A stretch of 64,000 nt of DNA from Miscanthus floridulus (GCF_019320115.1 NC_089594.1:20420055-20484054); one strand, 5' to 3'. Positions 10,266 through 22,326 are shown, numbered from the stretch's first letter. Notes: a model not told the origin generated them from the sequence alone. Translations and numbers: made by a program.

Positions 10266-10646
10266 ACCATGGTTCGCCGGAGCGTGCCGTGAGCTCAAAA
10301 CGCCTTGGCCAAAGGCTTCCGCGAGGGCGGAGGCCATATTCATCGGTGTCTTCGTGAGCTCAAAACGCCTTGGCCAAAGGCGTCCACGGGGGCGGAGGCC
10401 ATATTCATCGGTGTCTTCGTGCGAGGCCCCGCAACTTCCCCCCTGGCCCGCTCTGGCATGGCCGTTGGTCTCATTGAGAGTAGCCGTTGGGCAGCAAATC
10501 TAGCCGTTGCCCTACGGCGCGGTCATTTCTGCCGTGTTAGTTTCTGTTGCATACCCTGTGACTTTTTCGAAGGTGACCGTTGTGCCGCGGGCGAATTTTC
10601 TGGGGGTGACCGTTGTGTGGCGGGAGCCGGACCGCCTGCCCGCTGC
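10266..10646. other. Region between polypurine tract and antisense promoter
   Basis: It contains two direct copies of a roughly 66-base segment (GAGCTCAAAACGCCTTGGCC, near 10290 and 10349), each followed by GGCGGAGGCCATATTCATCG. No coding signal is seen. It could serve as the upstream promoter region of the antisense gene. Confidence 0.5.
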
Positions 10647-10656
10647 CTATATAAGG
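10647..10656 (+). promoter_or_regulatory. TATA box of the antisense gene in Tat-2
   Basis: CTATATAAGG lies on the plus strand in GC-rich surroundings and is followed by a pyrimidine-rich leader. The first ATG after it (10923) opens the antisense coding frame, with no upstream ATG in between by my reading. That order supports a genuine promoter opposite to the LTR promoter. Confidence 0.65.
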
Positions 10657-10922
10657 GTGCTATTGGTGGCGGGGTCCCCCCCCCCCCCCGCATCGCTCAT
10701 TCGCTTTCATTGCATTCGAGAAATCGCTCTCTGCTCCCTTCGCTTTCGCCTTTCGCTGCCCTCGCGCGTTTCGTCTTCCTGCTTGCGTCTCGCGCTTAGG
10801 TTGCTGTCGCGGTGGCTTTCCTTTCCACCTCCGCCCAAACTCGCCGGCCCACCTTTTCCAGACCCTACCGCCACCTTCTCGACGTTAGGGCCGTCGGCTT
10901 GGGTGCGCGCTTTGAGGAGTGC

Positions 10923-13900
10923 ATGCTTGCCTGTGCCTCCGCGTTGGAGATTGAAAAACTAGCGGAGGAGGATTTGGGGAGTGTCTCTGTGTCTATCGGA
11001 GACCTGATCGCCGCGGACTCTAGAGATATGGCGATAAAGTCTTGGGACTTCGGCCCCTCCTCTATTACTGAGGAGGCAATCGCAGAGATGTTGAAGGAGT
11101 CATGTTTTCCTTCTTCCAGGGTAAAAATCCCTCCGCCGGGTCAGACTGTTTCGGAGCCGGAGGAGGGGTACGCGGTGGTCTTTCGGGACTTCTTCACCTG
11201 CGGCCTCCGCCTTCCTTACATCCCCTTCCTTCGCCGGGTGTTGGAGACCTTCAATGTCCAGCTCCATCATCTGACCCCTACTGCCTTCCTCACGCTTAGC
11301 AAATTTTGCTGGGCGTGCGTTTCTTACGGTGCCGAGCCGGATATGGATACCTTCTGCGCGTACTACGAGTTGCAGAAGCAGCCGAAGAAGAAAAAGGAGG
11401 TGCGAAAGGGCAAGGAGATGGAGGTGATCTACCAGTACGGTAGTTGCACCTTTATGTCTAAGAGGAACCAGGGCACGGACCGCCTGGAGATCTCTTTCTG
11501 CCAGAAGGGCAAGTGGGACCGTGGCTGGCTTGAGCAATGGTTCTACGTGAAGACCTACGGGGTCCGTAGCACCGCCGAGGATGGCATGGAGTTCTCGGAG
11601 TATCCATTGACTTCGAGGATGGAGGAGATGGCGCCGCTCACGCGTGTGGATCCGCCGGAGGAGGTGTCTCCGACGAGGGAGTCTTGTGATCAGGCTTTTG
11701 CGGCAGCGTGCCGCTACTCTGGTGGCCGCGACCTGGTGGAGGAGATTATGGCCTCCAACTACTAGCCCCTAGGCAAAAACAACCCAGCATTTCGGCTGGA
11801 ACAGGTGAAGGTTCCCGTCTTTGGGCCGAAGGCCGGGATTCCGTTTCCCCGTTTTGGTCAGTCTTTGGGGGAGGGGGTGACGGAGGACAGTTTTGTCTCC
11901 GAGGTTGAGGAAGCCGCCATAGGGTTGGTTGGCAAGATTTCCGAGCGTGAGTACACGTCTCGGATGGCCGTGGCAGGCACCATGACGTGGCTCAATCGAG
12001 TTTTTGAGGAGGTCGGGATCGTCTACCGGGAGCGTGAGGTTCCCGCTGAGGTTCTGGCCTCGATTGAGAAAAAGAAGAAGGCCTTCGCGAAGAACGTTAC
12101 GGCGGAGGCTGAGTCTAAGAAGAGGAAGGGTGCCGTTGTTGCTCGGGCGCCCGTGAAAAAGAAGAACAGTGCTCCATTGATTGCGCCGGCCATGTCTTCT
12201 GCCGGTAGTGCGGGCGTGGCCTCCGTCGGCAGTGAAGACATTGAGAGCTCCTCCGTCTCATCAGCGAACGCGTGAGTTGCGAGCGGAGGGGATCGCGGCT
12301 CTCCCGTAGCTCTAGTGTGCCCGACGAGCGGAGCTGTGAGCGGTGCTGGGCGTCCGAAAACCAGCGCTGCCCCGGCACGCTCCTCGCGTGGTGCTACGAG
12401 CGTCGGCGAACAGCCAGAAGATAGCGCCGTCGAGCCTATGCCCGACGTTCTTGGTGGGCTGTGCTCAAGCTCTGAAGAGGACACGGAGGCCATCCCGTGG
12501 CATGCTCCTTTGTCCCCTACCATTGTCGCGCCTTCGCCCGTGCCTGTGGCCGACGTCGGGCGGCTGGAGGCCGCGCTTGCTGTGGAGGCCCCGGTGGCTC
12601 GGCCTTCTTCGAGTCCTCCGCCTGCCAGGCCGCTGGCTATAGAAGTCCGGCCCTTTGGGCCTCCGCCACACGATATGGCGGAGACTTCTGCTCAGAGGGC
12701 GCGGCAAGCTGCCCAGCCTGGGCTTTTTATGAGTAAGTCTGTTTGGTGCACATCTTTGTGTTTATTGTCTTCGCCCAGTTCATTCCTTTGCGTATTGTGC
12801 TAAGTGCTAATACTGTGTATCTATTGCTTTGCAGGTGATGTCATGGCTGGACTCCTCACCCCGGAGGAGCGAGCAGCCGCTGCGGGCGTTAGGTTCGGTC
12901 CGGGGCAGCCGGGGCTGACGGCGCCGGGTCCAAGTGACTATAAAATGTTTTTATTTTGATCATCATTTGGCCTGTTTCTAATCTACCCTTTGACCTGAGT
13001 TGTTGTTGTTGTTGTTGTTTTTTACGTAGGCTCCTCCGACACTTCTATCTCAGGTTGGGAGGAGTGTTATCTTGCCGTTCTTGGAGACGTCGGAGGTGGT
13101 CTTTGGCTGTTGGAGCGTTTAACGTGAGATTTGCTTTTCTCACCTTATCGTTTCGTGTTTGTTTGTTCTTCTTTGAACAGATCGCTTCAAACAATGTCTG
13201 AGGGACATGGATTTCTTCCAGCTTCTCCGCGCACCTGGAACACCAGAGCCTGCTGCGTCTCCAGTGGTTTTGCCCCTTTCCTTTTATTTTTTTGTGTATG
13301 CTCGCTTCTAGACTTGTTCTCGATTCCGTTGCTGATCGCTTTGGTTTTTTCCCTCTAGTCGCAGGGGTATCACACGGGTGTTGTTATGGAGGAGCGCTGT
13401 ACCCGTGACGTCTCCGACCGAGACGCCATGATCGAAGCGCTCAAGGCGGAAATCGAGCGCCTGGAAGGTGAAAAAGGGGGTCTGTCGGACTCTCTTATAG
13501 CTCTCCGCCTGTCTCTGACGGAGAAGGAGTGAGAAAAAGATGGCTTGAGGGACGATCTCGCCAAGGCCCGGGAAGCGGAGGTTTTGTCTATCGAGCAGGC
13601 CCATAGGGCGAACGAGCTGACCAAGGGTCTCCAGCGAGGGCTTGCCTCCGAGAAGGAATCCGCAGCAGCGGTGAGGGAGCAGCTGTCTTTGACGACGAGG
13701 CATTTGGACTCGGTCAAAGGAGTCCTTACTGCAACCGTCGGCCACTACCGGGCCACCGTCGCCGAGCTCGGAGGTGAAACCTCCGCTCCTCCGGAGGAAG
13801 ACAGTGTGTACGCCCTCACCTCCTGGCTAAAGCGTCACCTTGCGAAGCTCCCCGGTCTGATCAACGGTTGCACGGACTACGGGGCGCTAGCGGGAGTGGC

Positions 13901-14727
13901 GAATTATGCCAAACTTTTGGCACGCGGCGGGTGTACGCATACCGAAAGTATTCCGGAGGGGGCGCTGCCTGGTCCGGAGGAGCTCGGTGAGACCTCTCTT
14001 GGTTTGCGAAAAACCTTGAGAAATTTCATTGGGCAGTTTTGGGCTCCATTTGGGAGATCTGCTGCCCAGAAACTGGTGGAGGACAAGAGGGCGAAGGTAT
14101 TTGTAGTCTTTGTAGCCGCCCCTTTTTCTTTTTGTTTTTGGCGATGCTGCGAAGGCTTTCGTTGCTTTTGCCCTTGACACTCTAGCCTATGCTGTAGGAT
14201 GCGCATAAGAGTCTTGTGGGCTGGCCTCCGTCAGTTCCGCGCTCGGTGACTGCGGTCGGTGCCTCCGCCGCTGGTGGCGCTCTGGGGGGATCTACGATCG
14301 GCGGTGGTGGTGGTGGTCGGAGGCCGCAGGTGCCGTGCCCGCCCATAGTTGATGCGGGCTCCGCTCCAGGGACTTCCGCTACGGCCGATGCACCGGAGGT
14401 CCAGGCTCTTTGTAGCACTTAGTTGTTCTAGCGTGTATTTTGCAGTCCAGCTGGACTTTTGTGAATAAAGTTTATTTTGTTCTGAATGGTTTTGTGGAAA
14501 ATTTTAACCTTGCGCAGGTTCCGAATCGAGAGCCTGCGCAAGATGTTGCGCCTTTGACTCTCTACAACGACGGTATTTACGTGAGCGGAGAGCTTTGGGA
14601 GTATTGGCGTTCGGCCTTTCCCCGTAGCGTTGCGCGCGACGTGTTCGAGTCAGTTAGGTTTGACATAGACGACGAGCGCGCTGGGTTTACTCACGCGCTC
14701 GCTTGGCGCGGACCTCCGCCACAATAG
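10923..14727 (+). pseudogene. Antisense gene of Tat-2 with apparent introns (gypsy-type transposon ORF family)
   Basis: The first exon (10923-12732) has a conserved domain like the family annotated as putative gypsy-type transposon protein (Transposase_28): YAVVFRDFFTCGLRLPYIPF and HHLTPTAFLTLSKFCWACVS. Lysine-rich and proline-rich linkers follow. The exon ends at a GTAAGT donor at 12733, and a GCAG acceptor at 12834 continues the frame into DVMAGLLTPEERAAAAGVRF. Further exon-like pieces lie near 13181-13268, 13364-14096 (a coiled coil, LKAEIERLEGEKGGL) and 14519-14727, each next to plausible splice sites. In-frame stops at 11763 (TAG), 12273 (TGA) and 13530 (TGA) break it. Antisense additional ORFs are known in Tat elements such as Grande; the role of the protein is unknown. 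Middle exon borders are uncertain. Confidence 0.75.
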
Positions 14728-15786
14728 TTAGGATTTTATTTCAAGTTGGTGTCCTGTAAGAATGTTTCTCGATGCTTTATGGAATACAAGACAGGTTCAC
14801 TTTCTTGATTGTTTGTGCGGTGGCTTGAGCCCGTCGTGGTAGTTTACATATCTCGTCTAGTCCCGAGCTCGCACACCGTTGTCCTTTGCTTGGGCGAACG
14901 AGCGCGATACGGAGGTGGTGGCCAGGACCTTCGCCCCATTTTTCTCATTCTCTGTGCTTGCTTGATGGCCGGGGTAGAAGTCTCCGTAGTTTTTCGACCG
15001 GCGGAGGCGTACTTGAAGTCCGCCTGGCGAGGCTTGCCGAATCGTTGTTTGATCCGACTAGAGGTTTGGCGCAGCTTGTGCAAACGGCGGAGACTTTAGA
15101 TATTTCTTTAGCTGGGTGTTTTAGCTGTCTGGAGGTATGGGTCTCTGACGCTACGCACCCGTGGGACATGGTTGATCTTTGGAGATGGCAGGTTAGGTCT
15201 CCAGCGCCAGGGGGATGTTATGAGTTTTCGTGCGATATCCCCCTTCTCCCGTAGGCCTTTGCTGTTCATCACCATGCCGTAGGCCCTATCTCTTTTCCCA
15301 CTGCCTTCGACTGTCTACTGTTGCCTCCGATTTTACGAGTTTTCGTACAATATCTACAGCCGACTTCGATATCTAAGGAGACCCCTGCCTCCATGGCTAT
15401 TGCTATGGCTTTTGCCTGTGCTATGCCTTGCTCCCCCCTTGCGCCTTATGCTGACTGAGTTTCTTAAGGGCATGGGGGGAATCCGTTTTTATAGTGGGGT
15501 GGTGGCTTTCGGGTGTTAACATTTTTGTACGTTGTTAGTTGGAACATATCTTGGCTTTAATGGCCTGTATCTTGCCTGAATTATTCATTCCCCTTGAGAT
15601 CTTTTTGAAGTAAAGAGGCCTGGCGCCGTAGTGGTGGCAGTGTTTTGTCAAGCACTTACTGTTTTTCCTGTTTCGGATGGCGAAGACCTTTTTCCTGGTT
15701 CTAGCGCCACAAATTTGTTGCCCCTGATGCTAGGGGTGTTTTTTTTTGCTAAGGTCGGAGGCCTGTTTAACCGAGGTTGTTTTTTG
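14728..15786. other. Tat-2 non-coding region between antisense gene and tandem repeat
   Basis: From 14961 onward this is homologous to 1-821 of Tat-1. Only short open frames without domains are present. The antisense gene and gag-pol converge on this interval, so it probably holds the 3' ends of both transcripts, but I see no certain polyadenylation signal. Confidence 0.55.
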
Positions 15787-16242
15787 CTTGGCGCCTGAAC
15801 TTGTTCAGGTCTTCTTCGAGGGTCGGAGGCCTATTCGGCCAAAATTTTTTGCCTTGATGCCTGACTTTGGTCAAGTCTTTGTCAAGGGTCGGAGGTCTTT
15901 TTGGCCAAAGATTTTTGCCTTGATGCCTGACTTTGGTCAGGTCTTTGTCAATTGTCGGAGGCCTTTTTGGCCAAAATTTTTTTTGCCTTGATGCCTGACT
16001 TTGGTCAGGTCTTTGTCAAGGGTCGGAGGTCTTTTTGGCCAAAGATTTTTGCCTTGATGCCTGACTTTGGTCAGGTCTTTGTCAATTGTCGGAGGCCTTT
16101 TTGGCCAAAAAATTTTTGCCTTGATGCCTGACTTTGGTCAGGTCTTTGTCAAGGGTCGGAGGCCTCTTTGGCCAAAAGAAAATTTTGCCTTGATGCCTGA
16201 CTTTGGTTAGGTCTTTGTCAAGGTCAAAGGCCTATTTGGCCA
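15787..16242. repeat. 66-bp tandem repeat, about seven units (Tat-2)
   Basis: Units start near 15787 (diverged), 15851, 15917, 15985, 16051, 16118 and 16187. Spacing is 66 to 69 because short A or T runs have gained bases, so the open frame seen in Tat-1 is lost. The CCTGAC/GTCAGG and GGCC/GGCC palindromes are kept in nearly every unit although the linkers vary. Confidence 0.9.
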
Positions 16243-16379
16243 TAGAGGTCGTTTCAAATTGCTCTTGCCTATGGCTGGCGCTTTGAAAGGAGCTGTAGTT
16301 TTTGTTTACCGAATATTGCGGCGCCAGAGCTGGCCGCTTTCGATTTTGGGTTTTTTTGGGGCGTTCTTTTGGAGAATTA

Positions 16380-16553
16380 CCTCTTTATACTTGTAGAGGA
16401 TTTTTACATTGAGCCTGCCTCGTTAAAAACCTCACCTCCGCTTGGAGTTCCCCTGTGAGGAAAAGAGTGCAGGCTCTTTTACATTTTGTTTTGATTGAAG
16501 TAAAAAAACTAAGGTAAATGCATGGAGGGGCCTCCGCTTATATTTTGCGGAGG
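16380..16553 (-). other. Conserved stem-loop cluster 3' of the integrase stop (Tat-2)
   Basis: It is the counterpart of 1279-1453: stems at 16380-16399, 16411-16476 (GAGCCTGC with GCAGGCTC) and 16531-16553 (CCTCCGC with GCGGAGG). The stems are identical to those in Tat-1. Confidence 0.6.
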
Positions 16554-16572
16554 TTGCCCTTTAGTACATTGC

Positions 16573-18780
16573 CTAGATGTAGTATCTGCGAAGGCTATCA
16601 ATATTCCATGTGTGGGTGGTCGTGACACCTTCGCTGTCGGTCAAGTGGAAAGAACCAGGTCGGCCTGCTGCCGTTGCTGTGTATGGGCCTTCCCATTTCG
16701 GTTGCAACTTGCCGACAAGTTGTGCGTTGGGTTTTCTTCTAAGTACGAGGTCTCTGTGTTTTATGTCTTTCCTTACCACCTGGGAGTCTCTCCAGTTTTT
16801 GGTTTGGGACTGATATTTTGCAATGTTTTCGACTGCTTCCAATCTTATTACTTCTATTGTTTCTTTTGCATATTCTTCATCTTGCAACATTAGCTGACTC
16901 GTTGTGCGGAGGCTTTCATGCTTTATTTCTTCTGGCATCATGGCCTCTTCTCCATAAAGCAGTTTGAATGGTGTGAATCCTGTTGTTCTTGAGACGGATG
17001 TATTATGTGACCAAATAACTCTTGGTAATTCATCTATCTATTTTCCTTTACGTAGGCCCAGCAATGTTTTTGATATTGCTGAAAACACTATTCTGTTTGC
17101 TCTTTCCATAGCGCCGTTGGACTCTGGGTGGTATACTGAGGTGAAGGCTAGTTTTGTCCCTATGCTTTTGCAGAATTCTTTGAAGTTCTCTGAATCAAAT
17201 TGTTTTCCATTGTCTCCTGTCAAAATCCTCGGTACACCGAATCTGCAAATGATGTTCTGCCAGAAGAATTTTTTGATAGTTTGTGAGGTTATCTTCGCCA
17301 CCGGCTTTGCCTCTATCCATCTTGTGAAATATTCCACTGCTACTACTATGAATTTGTTTCCTCCTTGGGACGGCGGTAATGGGCCGACCAGGTCCATACC
17401 CCATCTTTGCAGCGGCCATGTCGGAGGTATAAGCTGGGTCTCCGACGATGGTTTTGACTGTCCTGGAGAGAATGTTTGGCATGCTTTGCATGTTCTGACT
17501 GTTTGCTCTGCGTCTTGTATGTGTGTTGGCCAATAAAAGCCTTGCCTTATTGCCTTTGTTGATAAAGCTCTAGAGCCAATGTGCGACCCATAAATTCCTA
17601 AGTGTATTTCTTGAAGAAACTCTATGCCTTCGCTCTGCGATATGCATTTGAGGAGAGGCCGGACTACTCCTTTCTTGTATAGTACACCATCTATGATTGT
17701 GTAATTTCTTGCCCTGGCCTGTATTCTTGCGGCTTTTGCTTCATCTTCTTCGGTGGTTTTGCCTTCTAGGAATTCTGCTATCGTCTTTCTCCAATCTTCA
17801 TTTTGCAGGTGTAGTATGGGCTTTAGTGCCTTAGATGTCTCCGTAGTTGCCAGAGACTTCAAGATCTGGTAAAAAGTGTTTGGTGGCAGTGGCAGGTTGT
17901 TTGCCGCAGCCTTTGCCAATTCATCTGCCTCTGCATTTTCTGATCTTGGGATGTGCTTGAGGGTGAAACCCTCGAATCTCCGCTCCAAATTTCTGACAAC
18001 GGATAGGTATTTGACGAGTTCTGGCTCTCTTGCTATGTATTCTTTCTCTACTTGGCCAGTGTCCACTTGAGAATATGTTTTGGCTGTCAATGTTTTTGCC
18101 CCTAGGGCCTTTGCTTTGCTCAGCGCTAAGATCAGGCCTTCATATTCTGCTATGTTGTTTGTTGATTTGAACTCTAGCCTTGCTGCGTATTTCAGTCTGA
18201 TGCCAGAGGGTGCCGTTAGGACAGCGGAGGCTCCTGCTCCGGCTTGGCCCCAGGCTCCATCCATGAATGCTATCCAGCCTTGAGTTGTTGGTTGTACCTT
18301 GGGCTCTGTCGGAGGTGTCCAATCTGCTACAAAATCAGCTAATGCTTGTGATTTGATTGCTGTTCTGGGGACATACGAGATACCAAACTGTGATAGCTCT
18401 ATAGCCCATTTGCCTATTCTGCCGGAGGCTTCTTTGTTTCTGAGCAAGTCTTGTAGTGGCAGCGATGTTGGAACTAAGATTTTATGGGCTTGGAAATAAT
18501 GCTTTAGTTTTCTTGATGCCATCAGCACTACGTAGGCAACTTTCTCTACCTCTATGTAGTTTAGCTTGGCTCCGGATAGTGCTTCGGAGATGAAATAAAC
18601 TGGTTTTTGCGTTTTGCCTGATTCTTTTTCCAGCTCATGGACTAAGACTGCGCTGACTGCATGGTCAGAGGCCGCCACATACAGCAGTAGGTGGCTGTCC
18701 GATTCTGGGACGGAGACCATCAGTGAGTTTGCCAGATACTCTTTCAAGTTATGAAATGCCTCCGACTGCTGGACCCCCAT
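16573..18780 (-). pseudogene. Tat-2 RNase H, second RNase H and integrase
   Basis: Reading from 18780, this frame covers the end of the RT-linked RNase H (AASDHAVSAVLVHELEK), the second RNase H (PRSENAEADELAKAAANN), the integrase zinc finger (HLGIYGSHIG and CKACQ, near 17600-17460), the catalytic core (WGMDLVGPLPPSQGG, GDNGKQF, SNGAMERANR) and the GPY module ending SLRRYYI at 16573. A single TAG at 17038, a tryptophan codon in Tat-1, splits core from C-terminus. A one-base deletion near 18771 disconnects this frame from RT. It is otherwise the better-preserved of the two copies. Confidence 0.9.
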
Positions 18781-19556
18781 TCGAAGTTACCTCCGCCCCT
18801 CAGGGCTTGGAAGAAGGGTAGGCTGCGTTCTGCTGATTTTGAGATGAATCTGTTGAGCACTGCTATTCTTCCCGTCAGCTTTTGCACTTCTTTCTTGTTT
18901 TTGGGCTCTGCCATTGTCATTATTGCTCTGGTTTTGTCCGGGTTCGCTTTGATGCCTTCGCTGCTTATGATATAACCGAGCATCTTCCCTTTTTTGACTC
19001 CAAATATACATTTCTCTGGGTTGAGGCGGAGGCCAGCTGTCCTGAGGTTGGCGAAGGTCTCCTGTAAGTCGGAGACATGATCATCCTTGTTCTGGCTCAT
19101 GACCACTATGTCGTCGACGTAGGCTATGATGTTTCCATCTAGCTGTGATCCCAAAACCTCCTTTGTCATTCTGGCAAAGGTTGCTCCGGCATTCTTGAGT
19201 CCCTCCAGCATTCTGGTGTAGCAGTATGTCCCGAATGGAGTGGTGAAACTTGTCTTGTCTTCGTCTTCTTTTTTCATCTAGATTTGGTGATACCCAGAGA
19301 AACAGTCGAGGAGAGAAAACATCTGGCATCTGGCTGCCTTATCGATGGAGGCATCTATTCTTGGCAATGGGAAAGGGTCTTTTTTGCAGGCTTTGTTCAG
19401 ATCTGTGAAATCTATGCACATTCTCATTTTGCCATTCTTCTTTGGTACCAGTACTACATTTGCGAGCCATTCTGAATACTTGACTTCCCTAATGACTTTT
19501 GCATCTAGCAATCTTTGCACCTCCGCCTTTGCTGCCAGGATTCTGTCCTCTGACAT
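18744..19556 (-). pseudogene. Tat-2 reverse transcriptase
   Basis: The frame shows RMCIDFTDLNKACKKDPFPL and, further on, AYVDDIVVMSQNKDD with an intact YVDD box. A TAG at 19278 replaces the tryptophan of QIWM seen in Tat-1, and a TAG at 19563 (CAG in Tat-1) separates it from the protease part. The deletion near 18771 ends the frame at 18744. Confidence 0.9.
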
Positions 19557-19562
19557 TTTTCT

Positions 19563-20918
19563 CTATTTCTGCTTTCTTGGTCTCATGTTTTCATTGATAT
19601 CCAGTTCATGTTGTATGATGTCCCTGCTGACTCCCTGGAGGTCGGAGGCTGACCAGGCGAAGATGTCCTTGTTTTTTACTAGAGTTTCCATGAGCTCTTC
19701 CTCTTCTGCCTTGCTCAATTGTGAGCTGATTGTTACTTTTCTATCTGGTAACTCCTTTTCTAGAGGGATCAGCTTTGTCTCTTCTTGACCTGCCATATCT
19801 GTTTCTCCTCTGGGCATGTCCGGAGGCTCTAGTTCTTTATTTGCTGACTCGACTGCATTGATGTTTCTTTGGGCTCTGTAAATAGCTTTCTCTATGTTTC
19901 TTGCTTCTTTCTGGCTGCCCCGGACTGTGATAATACCATGGAGTGCTGGTATTTTCATGCACAGGTAGGCCATATGTAGGGCTGCATTGAATTTGGTTAT
20001 GAATCCTCTGCCCAAGATGGCATTGTATGGGTAATACAGATCGACGACGTCGAAGGTTATGTACTCGGTTCTGGCATTCGCTTGGGTTCCGAACGACACC
20101 GGGAGTGAGATTTTTCCTAATGCTTGTATCTGCTTGCCTCTGAATCCTATTAAAGGGGATTCAGAGGGCTGTAGTTGATTTTTGCTGAGCTTCATTTGGT
20201 CGAAGGTATTTGCGAAGATGATATCTGCTGAACTGCCAGTGTCGATCAGTATTCTGCTTATCTCCCATGCTGCTATGTTGGTCTTGATCACCATTGCTTC
20301 TGCGTGAGGGTAGCTCTCTAGCTGGAGATCTTCTTCTGTGAAGGTGATTAGGACTCTGGACCAATCCGTGTGTTTCGCCGGGCCTTGGACTGCTATATTG
20401 TTTACCAGGCGGAGGTGATCCTTTTTCTGCTTTTTCATTTGAAACTCCATTGATGATCCTCCGGCGATTGGCAATATCATGCCTATTGTTGGCAGTGCTC
20501 CATGAGGGTTGACTTGGTTTTCTGGGTTTGGCTCGTTTTTTGGTGTTGGGGGTTGGTTGTGAGGTGGTGGCGGAGGCAGTTGCTGCATGTGGTGCTGTGG
20601 CGGCGGAGGCTCGAACCTTATTCGGTTTTGTTCCAGTGAGTTTGTTTCGAGGTAGGTTATATGGGGAGATTTTGGGTTTATGTAGGTCAGGCTTGCCTCC
20701 GACCTATAGTTGCCCGCCGGAGGCTGCTGCGAAGGTGATGACCGCCATGCTGGTAGGAAGTTTGGGTAATAGGCAGAGGCCAGTGTGGAGTGATGTATTT
20801 GGGTTGCATTTAGCGTTGGGTACATTGGGCAGTACTGCTGGTGGCCAGTTGTGTAGGTGTTGTTGACCTCTCTTGCGTTCTGTTGTGCCGGAGATTGGGC
20901 GGTCTGCTTGTTCTTCAT
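19563..20918 (-). pseudogene. Tat-2 protease and linker
   Basis: A proline-rich linker is followed by the aspartic protease with ILIDTGSSADIIF near 20220-20250 and YNAILGRGF. The frame then runs on without a shift into the protease-RT connector (LIPLEKELPDRKVTISSQ), where Tat-1 has lost a base. It ends at the TAG at 19563. Confidence 0.88.
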
Positions 20919-22289
20919 TCTTTCCTGTGTCTCTTTTGTCTCCGGACAATCTTTGGTGTTGTGCCCTGCGCTTTCGCCGTGAAAAACGCAGTATGGCCTG
21001 CGTTGTTTCTGGTTGTGGTTTTTGTTCTAGTTTTTGCCTTGGTAACCTTGCCGACCTTGGTTCCTTGTCTGGGTCTCCGGCCGTGTTGGCGCTGCCTATT
21101 GCCCTTGCTCGGGGTGAGGTTGACCCTCGATGCTGAGCACTTGCCCCTGGCCTGGCTTCTAATTTGATACATTCTGGTTCGTATAGGTTTTCTGGGAATT
21201 TTTGCTGCTGTTTTGTTGTCTGTTTTGACCTTGCTCCTCCAGCCTTTTGCGGAGGTCATTGTCTAATCTGCAGTACTTCTTGAACTCATCATACAACTGC
21301 TGTATGGAAGTTGGTTTCTTTCTTGCTAGGTGTGCTGCGAACGGCCCGATTCGGAGGCCTTTTATCACTGCTTCAATGGTGATCTCGTCTGGGACATCTG
21401 GTGCCTTCGCCTTTAGTTGCACGAATTTCTGGAAGTAGTCGTGTAGTGTCTCTCCCTGCATTTGCTTGCACTGGAATAGATCTGTGGAAGTCAGCGATTG
21501 TGCTGTTAGCCCCTTGAAGTTTGCCAATATCTTGTCCCAGAGGTCCTCCCAAGAATAGACTGTGCTTGGTTTGAGCATAGAATACCAAGCCAGCGCGTCG
21601 CCTTCGGCTGCAATGACAAATGACTTTGCCAAGACGGCGTCATCTCCGCCGGCGGAGGCTACTGCTGCCTCGTAACTCATAATGAACTGATGGGGGTCTG
21701 TCTTTCCGTTGAACTTTGGTAGTGTGATTGGCTTGTGCGCTGTTGGCCATGGCGACTGTTGTATGCCTTCAGATAGTGGGGACTTGGGATCGATAGGCCT
21801 CCGCATCACCTGAGATGGCATCGTCGGCTGGCTGATCACTGGCGTAGGACCTTGAAGCATGGTTGTAGTTGGTGTTGCTATGGAGGCTGGGATTGCGGAG
21901 GTTGACGCTGCTACTGCATGCTGCATACTTAGCATCTCAGCATGTAGGACTGCCAACTACTGCCTTATTTCTGCTGCTTGTGCTGATGCTTGAATAACTT
22001 GCTGATTAGCTGCGAATGTTGCTGCCATTCTGTCCCTCTCTTGTTGTGCTCTTTGTAACTGTGCTTGCAGCTGTTGCAGTTCTTGCTCGGGTGTTGTGGC
22101 TGAGTTTGGTTGGGCCTCCGGATCTTGAATCTCTAGATCTTGGGGTTCCGGTGGTTGACCCTGGGCATCTGCCCTGGTGTCATCCTCCACTGGCGAGGTT
22201 GCGTAGGTGCTACGAATGTTGCGCCTAGGCCTTCCTTGCTGACCCGTGGTCACTGCTGCTCTGGTGGTGGTCTTTCTTTTCCCTGCCAT
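20919..22289 (-). pseudogene. Tat-2 gag
   Basis: The ATG at 22289 gives MAGKRKTTTRA. The glutamine-rich region, capsid core (LPKFNGKTDPHQFIMSYEAA, AWYSMLKPSTVYSWEDLWDK) and zinc-knuckle variant CVFHGESAGHNTKDC follow. TAG stops occur at 21957, 21159, about 21099 and about 21027. By comparison with Tat-1 these come from CAG or TGG codons. No frameshift is seen within gag. Confidence 0.88.
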
Positions 22290-22310
22290 CGTTGGTTTGC
22301 CTTGGCCAAA

Positions 22311-22325
22311 CCACGGTGGGCGCCA
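22311..22325 (-). other. Primer binding site (Tat-2)
   Basis: The site is identical to that of Tat-1 (TGGCGCCCACCGTGG on the minus strand) and is one base from the LTR start at 22327. It probably uses tRNA-Lys. Confidence 0.8.
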
Positions 22326-22326
22326 A

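Noticed and set aside
10677..10690. Run of C after the antisense TATA box as a functional element
   Set aside because: It is a simple homopolymer. Length may vary by slippage or sequencing error, so I draw nothing from it.
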